Positions 24,001 through 35,560 of a stretch of 64,000 nucleotides of DNA are shown here, piece after piece. The stretch is taken from assembly GCA_963924555.1 (NCBI GenBank), contig OZ004585.1, forward strand, positions 3,919,488-3,983,487. The letters run 5' to 3'. This DNA comes from Crambe crambe (Eukaryota > Porifera > Demospongiae > Poecilosclerida > Crambeidae). Position numbers and translations under genes: made by a program. The stretch's first letter is position 1. Each line of letters begins with the position of its first letter. The notes under the pieces are model-generated. The model was not told where the DNA came from. It did no database searches and saw nothing but the letters and a program-made list of their open reading frames with translations.

Positions 24001-27000
24001 TTGTTTGCATTCTTTTTCTTTGTGATTATGAAAATTGATAGACACTAAAGGCTTCCTTGATTGAACTAAATTTATTTAATGATCAGTATTTCATTCTGTT
24101 CAGGGAGGAGAGTTTGAAGGATGATCATCTGCAGTGTAATGGAGTACTGAAAGGAGTGAACATTTTAAAAAGTGAACAGCATTAGCTAATTGTTACATAT
24201 GTGATCACTGAAATAATTATTGAGATGGTACGTATGTCTTGCTTGAGGGAGGAGTATGGGGAGTTTATGCATTTGGTGTAGTGATCATAATAGTGGATGC
24301 CATGAAATGGCCACATCCTGTGCAGGTGTTATATGAGGAGAACTGCTATTAATTGCCCCACCCCTTTTATGAGGTAATATCGCGAAGATTTTTTCATACG
24401 AGGCTGCAGCACATTATAGATAGCCCAGCTAGATTTTAGGCTATCCCTACTTAACCTTTTTATTTTTTACGCTCACTTGTTTCTATCCTTTTTCTTAGTG
24501 CTTGAAGTTGAATGAGGGAGGCTACAGTACAGTACTATACAAAGCCAGCTCTACATAAACCTCTTTTGTAGGTACATACAGTGTCTCTGGTTGAAGAATT
24601 TGTTTAGCTATTTAAGTTTTGTTGATATAAAACTTTACAGCAACAGCAATGTAAATGACATGTACACGGCATGGTGAAGTGAGCTGACTACACTACAGCC
24701 AAGTACTGGCTATAATGCTACTATAGGATGAGCATCTGTACTGTAATTCAGCAAGGAGTGACTGGAACATCATCAGATAATGAATGAAGACCTTGGCTAT
24801 AGCTAAACTTAAGCATACGTGGCTCCGCCCATAAGCCCCGCCCCCTTCAAAATGGCGTAGAAAGATTAGCAGCTGTGTTCCGAGTGCTATCGAATAGTGA
24901 AGTAGAGCCTTAGTCAAAACTAATAGCAAAAGATCAGCCTCTAGGTGCCGCTCTAACAGATGGCCAAAGCAGAATTTTGATGACTATAGCCAGTAAGTCG
25001 GTACGTCGATCTTATTATTATTATTATTATAAAGAAAAAGAACGAAAAGTCAATTTTAGAACTCGTTTTTTTCTTATGTTGGCGAATGAATTTTTGGCTT
25101 TTGAACATTCTCCTCTCTTCTTTGTAGATAGCTATAATAATTCACTGTAGCCTTCTGAGAACCTGTAGAGTAAGGGTAGAAGAGAAAGAAGAGTTTTTAG
25201 TTTATACTGTCCTATGGACTTTGACCTGCCATCCCTACTTAGAGAGTGCTACCGCACTCTCTGATAAAGAAAAAGAACGAAAAGTCAATTTTAGAACTCG
25301 TTTTTTTCTTATGTTGGCGAATGAATTTTTGGCTTTTGAACATTCTCCTCTCTTCTTTGTAGATATAATAATTCACTGTAGCCTTCTGAGAACCTGTAGA
25401 GTAAGGGTAGAAGAGAAAGAAGAGTTTTTAGTTTATACAGTCCTATGGACTTTGACCTGCCATCCCTACTTAGAGAGTGCTACCGCACTCTCTGATTATA
25501 AAGAAAAAGAACGAAAAATCAATTTTAAAACTCGTTTTTTTCTTATGTTGGCGAATGAATTTTTGGCTTTTGAACATTCTCCTCTCTTCTTTGTAGATAT
25601 AATAATTCACTGTAGCCTTCTGAGAACCTGTAGAGTAAGGGTAGAAGAGAAAGAAGAGTTTTTAGTTTATACTGTCCTATGGACTTTGACCTGCCATCCC
25701 TACTTAGAGAGTGCTACCGCACTCTCTGATAATTATGCAGTGAAGCCTGGGTGTAGCTATCTGCCTCTTCTTTTGGCATGTTTCTCTAAAATTGCACTGC
25801 TTGTACACATTTTAAATTTCATTAACTATGGATTTTGCCCCTACAATTATATATCCCGAAATTAAAGTAGTTAAAGTGTTTTTTCAACTTTCCCACGTGT
25901 TCTTTGTACAAAAGCTAGAGTATGTTTCAATTACAATTTTGTGGTTAAAGGGGCAGCTGGTCCTGAATGTTGTGATAGTGACGGAAAATTATGTGCAGAA
26001 TCAACAATCTCTGATTAGCAGTATTGCTATTATTGTTTTCGACTGGACCCAGTTTTTTTCTGAATTACTGTGATGTAATGCGTATACGCACTGATAAGCA
26101 CATTACAAGCCAAGCTTTAGCTGATGACATCACCTTATTGCAAAGGACAGAATCAGAAAAACGTATAAGATAATAATTATGATAGCTAATAGTGCTATAC
26201 TCCCTAGTGGCTTGCTTCACTTGCCATTAATTTTTTTAGCTAAAAAGGATGAGGTATTCCACAGGATAGGATAGAGAGCTAGTCTGGCATTGTTGCCCCT
26301 CACACAAAAAGAGTGAAGGGTCTGGTGACTCCAGCATACTGGATCAGTTCTTGTGGCATTCAATTGTTGTGCATGCATATTCCAAGCTAGTTTGCATGCA
26401 GGCTTTCAGTCTTGTATCCCTAACGCTTGGCTGCCTCCTTTGCAGTGGTTGAAACAGCCAGTGGCTAAATGCTGCTAAATGCTGTATTTTGGTAGATGCA
26501 CCACCATCTAAACAACTAAAGATATAAAAGACTATAGTGCTTGATGGCATAAAGCATGTCACTTGAAAGTCAATCAAACAATTCGAGCACTCAATAAAAT
26601 GTAAGTAATCACTAGGCTGATTCTGAAAGGCTATCAGTCTGTCGTATCCTAACACTTAGGCCTTTGGCTACCTCAGATTAATAGAGACAATGGTGTAATC
26701 GAGTGATAGATACTAAAAATAGCAATTGTTGCCAAGTGGCTGATAATCTTTTGATGGAGCTGGGAGCCTGCCATGCATGTATAAGCATGGAAGCTGAAAA
26801 ATCTATTTTAGGAGATGGCACAGGGACTGAGGTTATGATACAGGCTCAGTGCTTATGTAATGTCTTGAGACCCAGGCAGCAGATTATTATGAAAATAAGA
26901 GAATTTCCCAGCATAGCTAGTTATCATTCAGATCTCATTCAACATGACTGGTTGTTTCTACAATCCATTGATGTTTATAGAACTCCATAATATAAATGAC

Positions 27001-28088
27001 AGCTCAACACAATTTTTTCTCTCTCTATATGACCCCAGCAAGATGCTGACCTACCTAGGCAGCTAGCTCAGTGTGGAATGCCAGCACAAAATTCCAGCTT
27101 GCTGTTACAGCTAGCCAGCTAGAGAGTTCTGTCTTCTATGCAGCAATAAGATGTTGGGTTTTAAATGTGGAATGTGGATATCACTAAATTGATTGAAGTG
27201 ACACCATTCATTGGATTTGACCATGCAATCGAATAGATGTTGAGGAAATGCACAACTGGCACAATTACAGGTGTACTATTGAAGATACAACCTGTTTTGA
27301 TTCATCAACTAGCCAGATTGGGTCAAGCTATATATTCCTCACAGTACGCTATGTATGTTATTAACAAGTAAAGGGAAGATAATTATGCAAGTGACACAAG
27401 TTAATGAAGTCATGCAGCCTATAGACCCTCAACCTATAGATCCTTTGCCTCGTAGCCATGTATGTATGTGGCTATGCTGAATCTGCATCATCTTTCAGGT
27501 GGCTAACAGTTACACAAGGATAACTGCACAGTTATAACAGTTTTGTCAAAATAACATAGCTATAATGATGCAGCATTTTCAAACTTTTGCTATGAATCTA
27601 TATACAAAATAATCTCCTAGAGAGACAATCTGTCCCAAGTGTCAATTTTTTGGTTTCTCTGTGTATCTATAGTCTAAAGCTATATATAGCCAGCTACTTC
27701 ATAATTATTTAGTTCCTTATAGCTCTTCAAATCAAGAAGCTGAATGTTGTTGGGAGTTGGTGATATCTATTAGCTACTTACCGACAAACCAGACAGCTTC
27801 TGAGCGTACTCCATCTATCACACAGCGAACAAGTACCTCAAAGTCTTCTGTAATATTATACGTGAGATAGTTTGAGTTTTCATCTGTAAGCCTCTCCTTG
27901 AAAAGCACATTCATACTGTTGTAAAACTTGAATCTTGCATTTCGGTCAATCTGACCATCAGTATTTATGCACTCTAGCCTCAATGAGTTTGGATCTTCCA
28001 TCGAGGGCAGGTAATAATCCAGAGTAGGAATACTTAAAGTGTCTTGAATGGAGCACCAAAACAGAATATAAATCAACAGAAACGCCAT
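18020..28088 (-). CDS. Gene B: complete Ig-type receptor tyrosine kinase
   Basis: Type I RTK, 746 predicted residues. Exons, right to left: 27782-28088, 23051-23392, 22619-22981, 20568-20760, 20463-20509, 20073-20195, 19678-19761, 19289-19506, 19104-19216, 18733-18898, 18518-18660, 18020-18161, totalling 2,241 bases in frame. Residues 1-20 are a signal peptide ([13 protein letters not shown]), followed by an N-terminal module with LRLEC and VRCVI. Two Ig-like exons follow, with [11 protein letters not shown], then [15 protein letters not shown] and YTIQCIV. Then come the helix ([19 protein letters not shown]) and the kinase: [44 protein letters not shown]. Ectodomain introns are phase 1, allowing exon shuffling. 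An in-frame ATG at 28163 would add 25 residues; 28088 fits gene C better. Intron 1 (4.4 kb) holds the palindrome element copy 2. Confidence 0.9.
20866..21240. mobile_element. MITE with about 45-bp terminal inverted repeats
   Basis: The left end GTCTACAGTCCCGGCACC and right end TGCCAGGACTGTAGAC are inverse, and the match continues inward through CGGTC(C/T), TTCAGGCCACCAGTCC and GGACTGGTGGCCTGAA. The interior of about 285 bases is non-coding. It lies in the gene B intron between the helix and the second Ig exon. Confidence 0.65.
22098..22155. repeat. (CAAA)n microsatellite
   Basis: About twelve head-to-tail AAAC units in an intron of gene B, followed by A-rich sequence. Confidence 0.9.
23670..25735 (+). 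mobile_element. Palindrome-headed element, copy 2, with tripled 3' unit
   Basis: Same element as 15255-16960, inserted in intron 1 of gene B. The left palindrome arm has lost its inner 110 or so bases, so the palindrome is asymmetric. Subterminal AAGTAGGGATG is at 23709-23719. The last unit of about 237 bases (starting AAAGAAAAAGAACGAAAA and ending in the AGAGAGTGC stem-loop) occurs three times in tandem at about 25027-25262, 25263-25497 and 25498-25735; copy 1 has it once. The 214-codon open frame across these repeats is a by-product of unit lengths near a multiple of three. Confidence 0.65.
25740..27775. other. Remainder of gene B intron 1
   Basis: AT-rich sequence with no exon I can support. 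The segment at 27120-27180 weakly resembles 10790-10850 (AGCTAGA-AGTTCT, GTGAAATGTG/GTGGAATGTG), suggesting a diffuse old repeat. Confidence 0.4.
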
Positions 28089-28163
28089 GATGGTGATCGT
28101 CGATCTGATGATGATATTCCATAGATGATAGATATGAAATAAACAGGATATGAAATTGCCCAC

Positions 28164-29600
28164 ACATTTCCCTAGAGATACAACAAAACGGGACGCTACT
28201 TAGCTACAGCTAGCTCTCCGGAGATTCTGTCACGAGCGACCTATAATCTCCTTCAAGATATTTCGTCGCCGCCAGGATGGGATCGGCGAAAGTGGTAGCT
28301 ATCCTAATCCTATAGCGGTGCGCGGCACAACTTATTGGAATTTAAAATTAAGCACATTATTTTACATGCATTGAATACTCAGCTCTGGCTATAATATCAT
28401 ACGTACATGTTGATAAAGTGTGATGCCATACTATTAGGCCCAGATAAAAATAATGCTGGCATTTTTTTTGAGCAGTTGAGGCAATTTTTGAGAATTAGCT
28501 ATGGGCCGCTTTTCAGCTAACTCTTCTAGCTAGAATCTTCATACATTCCTGCTAGAGCAGTTTGTAGTGGCACTAGCTATAGTGTGCACTTGTGGGAAGG
28601 AGTTGCCACTCTATCACAAGCTGAGGATGTGAGCCCATCCATAGATGTGGAAAGACCATGCACACAAGCTTCAATACTGGTCACAAGCACAACTTTAATT
28701 CAGCCGTCTTCAGCCGCAGCTGAGAGAGTCCTAGCTAACACTTTCAACAGCAACCAAGACATTCAAACCTTTGCTATGTTATAGTACATAATCATCGTTG
28801 AATGATCTATTGAGCAATTTATGAGAATTATAGGTACTCATTGAAAGCATTATGGGTAGTGTGTGAGAGCATTAGAGAAAGGAATTAGCTATAGGCTCAA
28901 AAAATTATTTATCTTGCCCTACATGCCATGCCCCGCCCCGTGAGGAAGGCTGAAGTTCTTTTTATCATACTAGCATTTTGAATATAGCTAAGTAGTTTGT
29001 AGGGCTAGGGTAATTAAGTGCCTTGTGGCAGCACAGCTTTTTATAAAGGGTCAGCTATAGCTATACAGTCACATTACATAAGCATGAGAGTGCAGCATAG
29101 TGGGACAAATACTAATGGTGCATTGAAGTTTAGCGCTACACAGAACCGGCCCCTTTCACTATTATGGAAGGGCAGGCTCCACAAAGCTACCAAAATGCCT
29201 CAGGTGTATGTGTCATGCAAAACTAGCACCCGTGCCTGCAAAATGCGTGCGTGCTAAATGAAAGCTTGATTGACTTCAGTTCTACAAGTGGATTGTAGGT
29301 GCTCACTATACAATTTCATGACCTGAGAGTCAGCTCGCTTGCTATTGAAATTATGCAGACTAATGCAGGGCATTGTGGGGCGAACCTGATGATCAGGATC
29401 AATATGCCTGTGGTCACCAAAGGGAGTAGCCTATAGTCACCAAAAACACAAAACAAGTCAGCCAGCTGGATGCAGTTGAACTGTACACTAGATAGGGCAG
29501 TATGAAGAGGTTTTTGATTCCACGTGAGCCAGACAACAGTGCATCTAGAGGAAATGATTGTGATCAGCAAAGCACCATGCTAATCAGGTGGAGGGAGAAT
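28164..29600. other. Upstream flank of gene B
   Basis: 28195-28330 is the most GC-rich stretch in the neighbourhood (CGTCGCCGCCAGG, GCGGTGCGCGGC) and immediately precedes the gene B start, so it is the likely promoter. Its ends carry no recognisable TATA box. The rest to 29,600 shows no supportable gene; part may be non-coding sequence of the hAT element. Confidence 0.35.
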
Positions 29601-29639
29601 TACTACCACAGAGAAAATGAAGATGTAGCTATAAGGAAA

Positions 29640-31735
29640 ATCTGAAGTTTAATCCAAAGTGGAAGGAAAAGTGGTGTTGGATTGACTATATGCCAAATGA
29701 CGGTATGTTCTGTGCAATCTGTAAGAAGTATGGTAAACCCCCACCATCTGCACGTGGAGCATGGGTATCTAAGCCAATTAGTAATTGGGTTAAAGCGACT
29801 GAACTCTTGAGGCAGCATGAAAAATCAGAATGGCATTTGGCAGCTGTAGAAGTGCAGGCATTGGCTAGCTCCACACAAACCTTGGGGGATATAATTGAAA
29901 GAATAATTATTTGCTATTACAGATGAAGAGAAAAAAGAATCATACCCTTATCAAAATATTGCTTAGATCACTCTACTATCTTGTGGTAAACCGTTCCCCC
30001 CATACAATGATGTTTGATGGCATAATTCAACTCCAAGTTGATAATGGAATTGAGCAATTGGAATCACACAAGCATTCCTCTCCTTCTAATGCAACCTACC
30101 TTTCTAAATTCAGCACAGCTGAATTTCTGAAGAGCATTAGCTTTCATATTGAAGAAAATATACTTGTTCACTTGAAGAACAGTCCATTCTACTCCATTAT
30201 GGCAGATGAAAGCACTGATGTCTCTTCAAAGGAAGAACTAGCCATTTGTGATAGGTGGCTAGAGGATAACATGGTTGTGGAGCGTTTTCTAGGTCTAGTT
30301 CATGTACATGAAGTTAATGCTGAAGCTCTTACCAAGTATTTGCTGCATTCCTTAATGATAAAGGCATCTCCCTCCAAAAAATCTGTGGTTTGGGCTTGGA
30401 TGGAACAAATACTATGTCAGGTGAGAGGAGTGGAGTACAGAAGCATATAAGATGTCTTGCTCCCAGTGCCCTCTATATTCATTGTTGTTGCCATTAACTC
30501 CAGTTGGCTGCTGTTTATTCAGCAAGCGAACACAATGAAGTGAAACGAGTCTTAGGTACCCTTCTTACTATGTGGAAAGCAAAAAAATTGGCTGAAATCA
30601 AGGCAGTATTGAATACACCTGAAATAAAAGTTACCAAGCCCAGTGATACTCGGTGGTTAGCCCGAGAACGCTGCGTCCGTGCTATCAGACAAGTTCTTCC
30701 TGCTCTGGTTCAAACTTTCAAAGAAATACATGCTGAAAGTGGTGATGCTGAAGCATATGGCCTGTCTGTGCTCCTGTGCACTTACAAGTTTGTTGCTTGC
30801 TTGTACATTCTCCACACAGTAGCCAAACTACAGGGCAGTCTTCAATCCAAGGATCTTGATCTTTCAATGGTACCAATGATGGTGCAAACCACAATTAGCA
30901 GATTGAGAGAATTGAAGGATCATCCTAGTTCAAGCACATGGTTCAAGGATCACTCCCTGGTATTTTCAGACCCAAAGCAGCTAGGGCAACTGAAAGTCCA
31001 GATCACTGAATCTGATAGAAAATTCTTCATTCAGAGAGTATATAATCCCTATATTCAGAGTGTTATTGACCAAACATCCAGAATGCCATCATCTGATGTA
31101 TTTTTGGCTTTTTCTATATTTAATCCTCTTAATTTACCGAAAGAAGAAAAGGATCTATCTATGTATGGTTCAGAAAAGTTAAATGTTTTGACTAGCTTCT
31201 ATGGAATGCCTCAGACTATCACTTTTCAGTCCACAACTGGCACTTCTGTGCCAGATGTTGATCCTGAGCAAACAGAAGCTGAATGGAAAATATTTCGACG
31301 GTTGATGTTCACCAAATTAAAGAGCAGCACATCTAAAGACGTAATTCATGCTCTTATATCTAATTCTACCCTTTCTTCTGCTTTCCCCAACCTTGTCACC
31401 TTAGCCAAGATCATTTCTGTTTACCTGTGGCTACAGCAACAGTAGAGAGTAGCTTCAGCAACATGAAACTAGTTAAAACTAGGTTGAGGAGTCAACTTGG
31501 AGATGACACCTTAGATCAGGCAATGAGGATGTGCATTGAGGGCCCAGAATGACTGACTAATGAAAGTTTGGAGGCTATTGTAGATCATTGGAATGAACAA
31601 AAAACCCGCAGACTTCATGATTATTATAATACCATTAGCTATATGAAAAAATATTTATATCTTGGGGGGAAGTTGGGTCAGTTTGGGGGGAAGTTAGCCT
31701 GTTGGGGGGGAAGCTTCCCCTGCCCCCCCCAGATG
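29640..31735 (+). pseudogene. hAT-superfamily transposase (degenerate DNA transposon)
   Basis: Plus-strand reading gives a TTF/BED-type zinc finger (MFCAICKKYG, then LLRQHEKSEWH), a transposase core (PFYSIMADESTDVSSKEEL, SDTRWLARERCVRA) and the C-terminal hAT dimerisation block (TATVESSFSNMKLVKTRLRS). This domain order fits ZMYM6/ZNF862-like hAT transposases. The frames break at least three times: after about 29925, between 30450 and 30504, and by one base just before the dimerisation block near 31425; a stop also falls after CIEGPE. It is therefore inactive as assembled. The right end may be GAAACCCTG at 31733. I could not find the left terminal repeat or the target duplication. Confidence 0.8.
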
Positions 31736-31739
31736 AAAC

Positions 31740-32270
31740 CCTGGTAGACAACAACAACTGCTGCTGTGCATGCACATCATGCAGGCTATTGTTTTGTCCA
31801 TCTATCCATAGCTATGCATAGTAATCCCTCAAGCATGACTGGTACTTTAAAACATGCAACTTCTGATTCTGACTTCTTATTTATTGCAGATATAATTAAA
31901 TTTTAAAACTAAAGCATGTACACTAATAGCATGCCATTCCTGGCTAAAATTAATGTTTGAACATAGCTAATTTTTTAGCATTTTTCTTTTGAATTAAGTA
32001 TTCTTGACTGACAATTATAGTGAAACTAATAAAGCTCGATAATGCAACTGTTACTGTTCAGCCACTAATAACTTTCACTCTGATAGTAGACAGTTCTGCA
32101 ATTTACATTAAATTTTGACAAGCAAGTAAAATTTAATGAGCATCTGCAGTAGCTATAATTTATCTGTGTGAATGCATTTTGATTAAGAGCTCATAGATCA
32201 TCCTCCTGTTTTCCTTGAATTAATTCACCAGTTAGGTTGGTACGTATGTACGTATATAAACAAAAGCTTT
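31740..32270. other. Intergenic stretch
   Basis: AT-rich, rich in AGCTA words; no exon or repeat that I can defend. Confidence 0.4.
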
Positions 32271-32274
32271 ATCC

Positions 32275-32709
32275 TTCGTTCTCACTGAGCATTAATTGGT
32301 ATACTGCATGAGACCAGTATTAATATAGGTGAATTAGCTATAGCTACAATAATCAGTGCTGAGTATAAAAAAAATCTTATCAGCTAAAAACCCAAATTAA
32401 TGAATATCAGCTAATTAACAGACAGGCTTCCTGCCCTAGATTGGATATGAGGCTAATGCCAATCTCCCTACACTATGGTCCCTCACACTATGTCTGGAAA
32501 TTATCTGTTTGGCCATAATCTCACTCTTGCTTTTTTCATCTTACCAATTTCAGTACTATTTTCTTGTTGAGGATCCACGGTCAGTGTCACTGTTGTGCTG
32601 TTTTTCCTAGTTGAAGATAATTATGATGGTAGCAGCATTCATAAAGGCTAATTTTACTACTCACCAAATTGTTGAGGACATGCAGACAATGTGGTAGTAA
32701 TGTTAATGT
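32275..32709 (-). pseudogene. Fragment of a gene D-type Ig receptor
   Basis: This segment aligns with 61,105-61,555, covering the intron before the helix exon and the 3' part of the second Ig exon of gene D. Shared blocks include CTTGTTGAGGATCCAC, CAGTGTCACTGTTGTGCTG and ACAATGTGGTAGTAATGTTA. No helix or first Ig exon follows. It ends abruptly at about 32,709, where RTK-tail sequence of opposite orientation begins. Confidence 0.75.
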
Positions 32710-32760
32710 TTGAATGGCTAATGATAGCATCAAGCAAGTTGGCTTTATGATTTATTTTAG

Positions 32761-33285
32761 TGGTCATTTGGAGTGACTTGTTGGGAGATATTCAGCCTTG
32801 GCCACACTCCCTACCCTGCTGTTGATCTATTTTCCTTGATTAAATATCTTCAAAATGGAGGGAGACTGGAGAAACCCACCAATGAAGGCTGTACCCATCA
32901 AATGTAAGTCCAGAGGGAAATAATAATACTGCATAGTATGCATTATTATAGCATTTTAAAGCTATCAGAATATTTTGGTTCAGATTACGAGTGTAAAATG
33001 TATCAATCACTAAAGTCATTGAAATGAACTAGGAATCCTGTTATATACAACACTTTATTTTTTGACATTTACGTATCCAAACTTTTATAAGGATTAGCTT
33101 TCATCATTATACCACCTTCTTTGTGTATGTTATTTAGGTATGGCCTTAATGTTGGGATGAAGAACCTGAAAAGAGACCCTGTTTTGAAGACTTGGTACAT
33201 GAAATCAACTCACTACTTGAAGGAGTGGCCAGGTACCTTGAATTTTCAGCATTTTCTTCACCATCTTAGCAGTATAGCCATGTTT
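32761..33285 (+). pseudogene. Truncated RTK tail (copy of last two gene A exons)
   Basis: 32761-32903 corresponds to the kinase exon [15 protein letters not shown], and 33138-33280 to the final exon. Upstream kinase exons are absent. In the last exon the bases encoding LISQCW are shortened by about eight, giving GLNVG and a frameshift. It is therefore a dead by-product of the segmental duplication, about 95% similar to 3265-3823. Confidence 0.85.
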
Positions 33286-33594
33286 GAATGGATTGTACTG
33301 CTTTTTAATAATTTTATTGATATCGAGTTATGCTGCTTACAAATACCCACCATCAAAAGCAACTAATAGAGTATAAAAAATGACTGTATACATTATGTTT
33401 ACAATGAAATAGAAACAAACATAAAATAACTCCAAAATGACAACAACAACAACAACATAAAACAAAACATACTGAAACAAAGTAGCTAGTGAAGAATATC
33501 AGCAAATTTCATTATAGTAGAAGATTTGCTAAGTAGATAAAAACACTCTATGTCAGAAAAATTAAAAGTGTACCACTATAGCTAATTGTAAGAT

Positions 33595-34415
33595 CTAAGG
33601 CTGAAAGTTTTCAATAATATGTACATGGTTACCACCATAGTCAGCTGTGTATATCTTTCCATCAGTATCAACTGCTATGCCAATAAGATCTATAAATTTT
33701 GCTTCATCAGCTTCATTTTTTTTTTCACCTAATGAATCTATGTATCGTCCTTCAAGATCAAACACACATATGCGATTGTTATCATGATCAGCAACCCATA
33801 CGTGGTTAGAATCAACACATATTCCTGCAGGTGAGTGAAGCCTGTTGTTACCAAACTCTGTGATAAATCTTTGATAAGAGTCAAACACCTGTACACGATT
33901 ATTGTTAGTATCTGCAACATAGAGAGTGCCGTTATCGATCACTGCAACATCACGTGGATACTTAAACTCTCCCTCTTGATTTCCTTCCCTACCAAACATG
34001 AGGAGAAATTCAAGATCCAAGTTCAGCACTTGTATCCTGCTGTTCTGTTGGTCTGCGATGTAAACATTCCCCAATTTTCGATTAATCGAAATGCCACAAT
34101 TACCATTTATCCCGCCAACAGATTTGACTACAGCTCCATCAAAGGTGTACTTTGTGATGGACTGATTGATTTTATCTGTGATGAATATGTATGTACCATC
34201 GGTTGACACTCCTCTGGGACGTGGATTTTTTCCTCCTTGGAGTTTGAAAGAATTGATTTTCTTTCTGTCTTTTTTAGAATAGATCTTTACGTGTTCATCA
34301 GAATCTCCCACTATTATTATCTTATCATCAGTCATGGCTAGCATATTAGGGTGTTCGAAATTGATCAGTGCTGCAATAATAAAAAGGAAGATAATGATGT
34401 ATTTCCTGGAGGAAA
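33595..34415 (-). CDS. NHL-repeat beta-propeller protein, copy 2
   Basis: Paralogue of 4130-4956 with about seven residue differences in about 250, for example INSFK for IDSFK, NQEGE for NREGE and TLYV for TFYV. It ends at QP instead of QPQL. The six-bladed NHL pattern is intact (GNVYIADQQNSRIQVL, GTLYVADTNNNRVQVF). The hydrophobic leader YIIIFLFIIAALINF and the start ambiguity are as in copy 1: either an internal Met (MLAMTDD) or a short upstream exon joined at a CATGCAG acceptor. It is followed downstream by the same foldback element. Confidence 0.85.
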
Positions 34416-34449
34416 CTGCATGGAGCACAAGTTAGCTATGTCAAATGTA

Positions 34450-35393
34450 CAAATCATTACTGAAAGGGTAACTGAAAAAAATACTTCTGATGCAGTTTAT
34501 TACATTTTTGGGTTGTTTAGTATGCCTACATTACTGGGAAGAAATATGAGAAGCATTGGTGGAACTCTCACTGAGAAAATAGCAGTAGAAGTTGGCCAAT
34601 TTCATTTACATCCTGCTTGGGGCGGGGCTTATGGTGATGTCATAGAGGGAACTCATTGTATAATCTCTATTGAAAATAATGCTGGAGTCTGTATTTCACA
34701 CATGGTTCAGTGTATTCCCTCCAAACTTTGCACAAGTTAATCTGAAGTTCATGCCTATTACCAAAGGTGAGATATTCAAAGAGCTTATCATGCTGTAGGT
34801 AGGGGGCTAGAATTCACTTACTGGAGCATGTGTGAGCTATACAGCACAAGGCAGCATACCTACTGGTTGTCAAACTACGGCATACAAGCTAGCCTAGCCA
34901 TTAGGCATCATCTTTACACTGTAGCTCACACATGTTCCAGTATATCTAAGATAGCTCAAACATACTCCAGTAAGTCTAAGAGTTTTAAGCCCATACTAGA
35001 TTGGTCATCAGCTCAGAAAGCCTGTTTTTTACATCTTGTATCTCACCTTTGATCAGAGGCATGGACTTTAAATTTTGTTACAGCCTTTAATAGCTATATC
35101 CTAGCATCTGTTAGTGCAAACTTTGGAGTGGAAATATCAAATAATATGTGAAATACAGACTCCAACATTTGTATTATGGGATTATACAATGAATTCCCTC
35201 TATGACATCACAAGTAAGCCCCGCCCCAAACAGGATATAAATGAAATGGCCAACTTCTGCTATTTTCTCAGTGAGACTTCAACCAATGCTTCTCGTAATT
35301 ATTTCTTCCCAGTAATGTAGGCATACAAAACAACTCAAAAATGTAATAAACTGAGAAATGATTTTTTCATTTCAGTTATCCTTTAAGCTTTAT
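34450..35393. repeat. Foldback element, copy 2
   Basis: Same long inverted repeat as 4990-5880, with about 55 extra bases in the centre (an added AGCTCAAACATACTCCAGTA-type segment). GGGGCGGGGCTT and AAGCCCCGCCCC mark opposite arms. Confidence 0.75.
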
Positions 35394-35560
35394 AGTTAGC
35401 TGGTTCTCATAAGTTAACATTCGAAATGAACGATGGGAATTTAGATTTTCTCAGTGGCTATTTATTGGTAGTTAAACTATAGCTTAGTGTACGTATCTTA
35501 CTGTCTACGTACTTGTGATGTGTCAATATGACCAATCTCATCTAATTTAATGACTAATGA

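Noticed and set aside
25221-25865. 214-codon plus-strand open frame with repeated [18 protein letters not shown] motif
   Set aside because: It is the tandem 3' unit of a non-coding element. The repeat in the protein simply mirrors the DNA repeat and has no start or splice context.
28584-29257. Short plus-strand frames of 66-79 codons
   Set aside because: No domain, splice or paralogue support. Random frames of this length are expected in the spacer.
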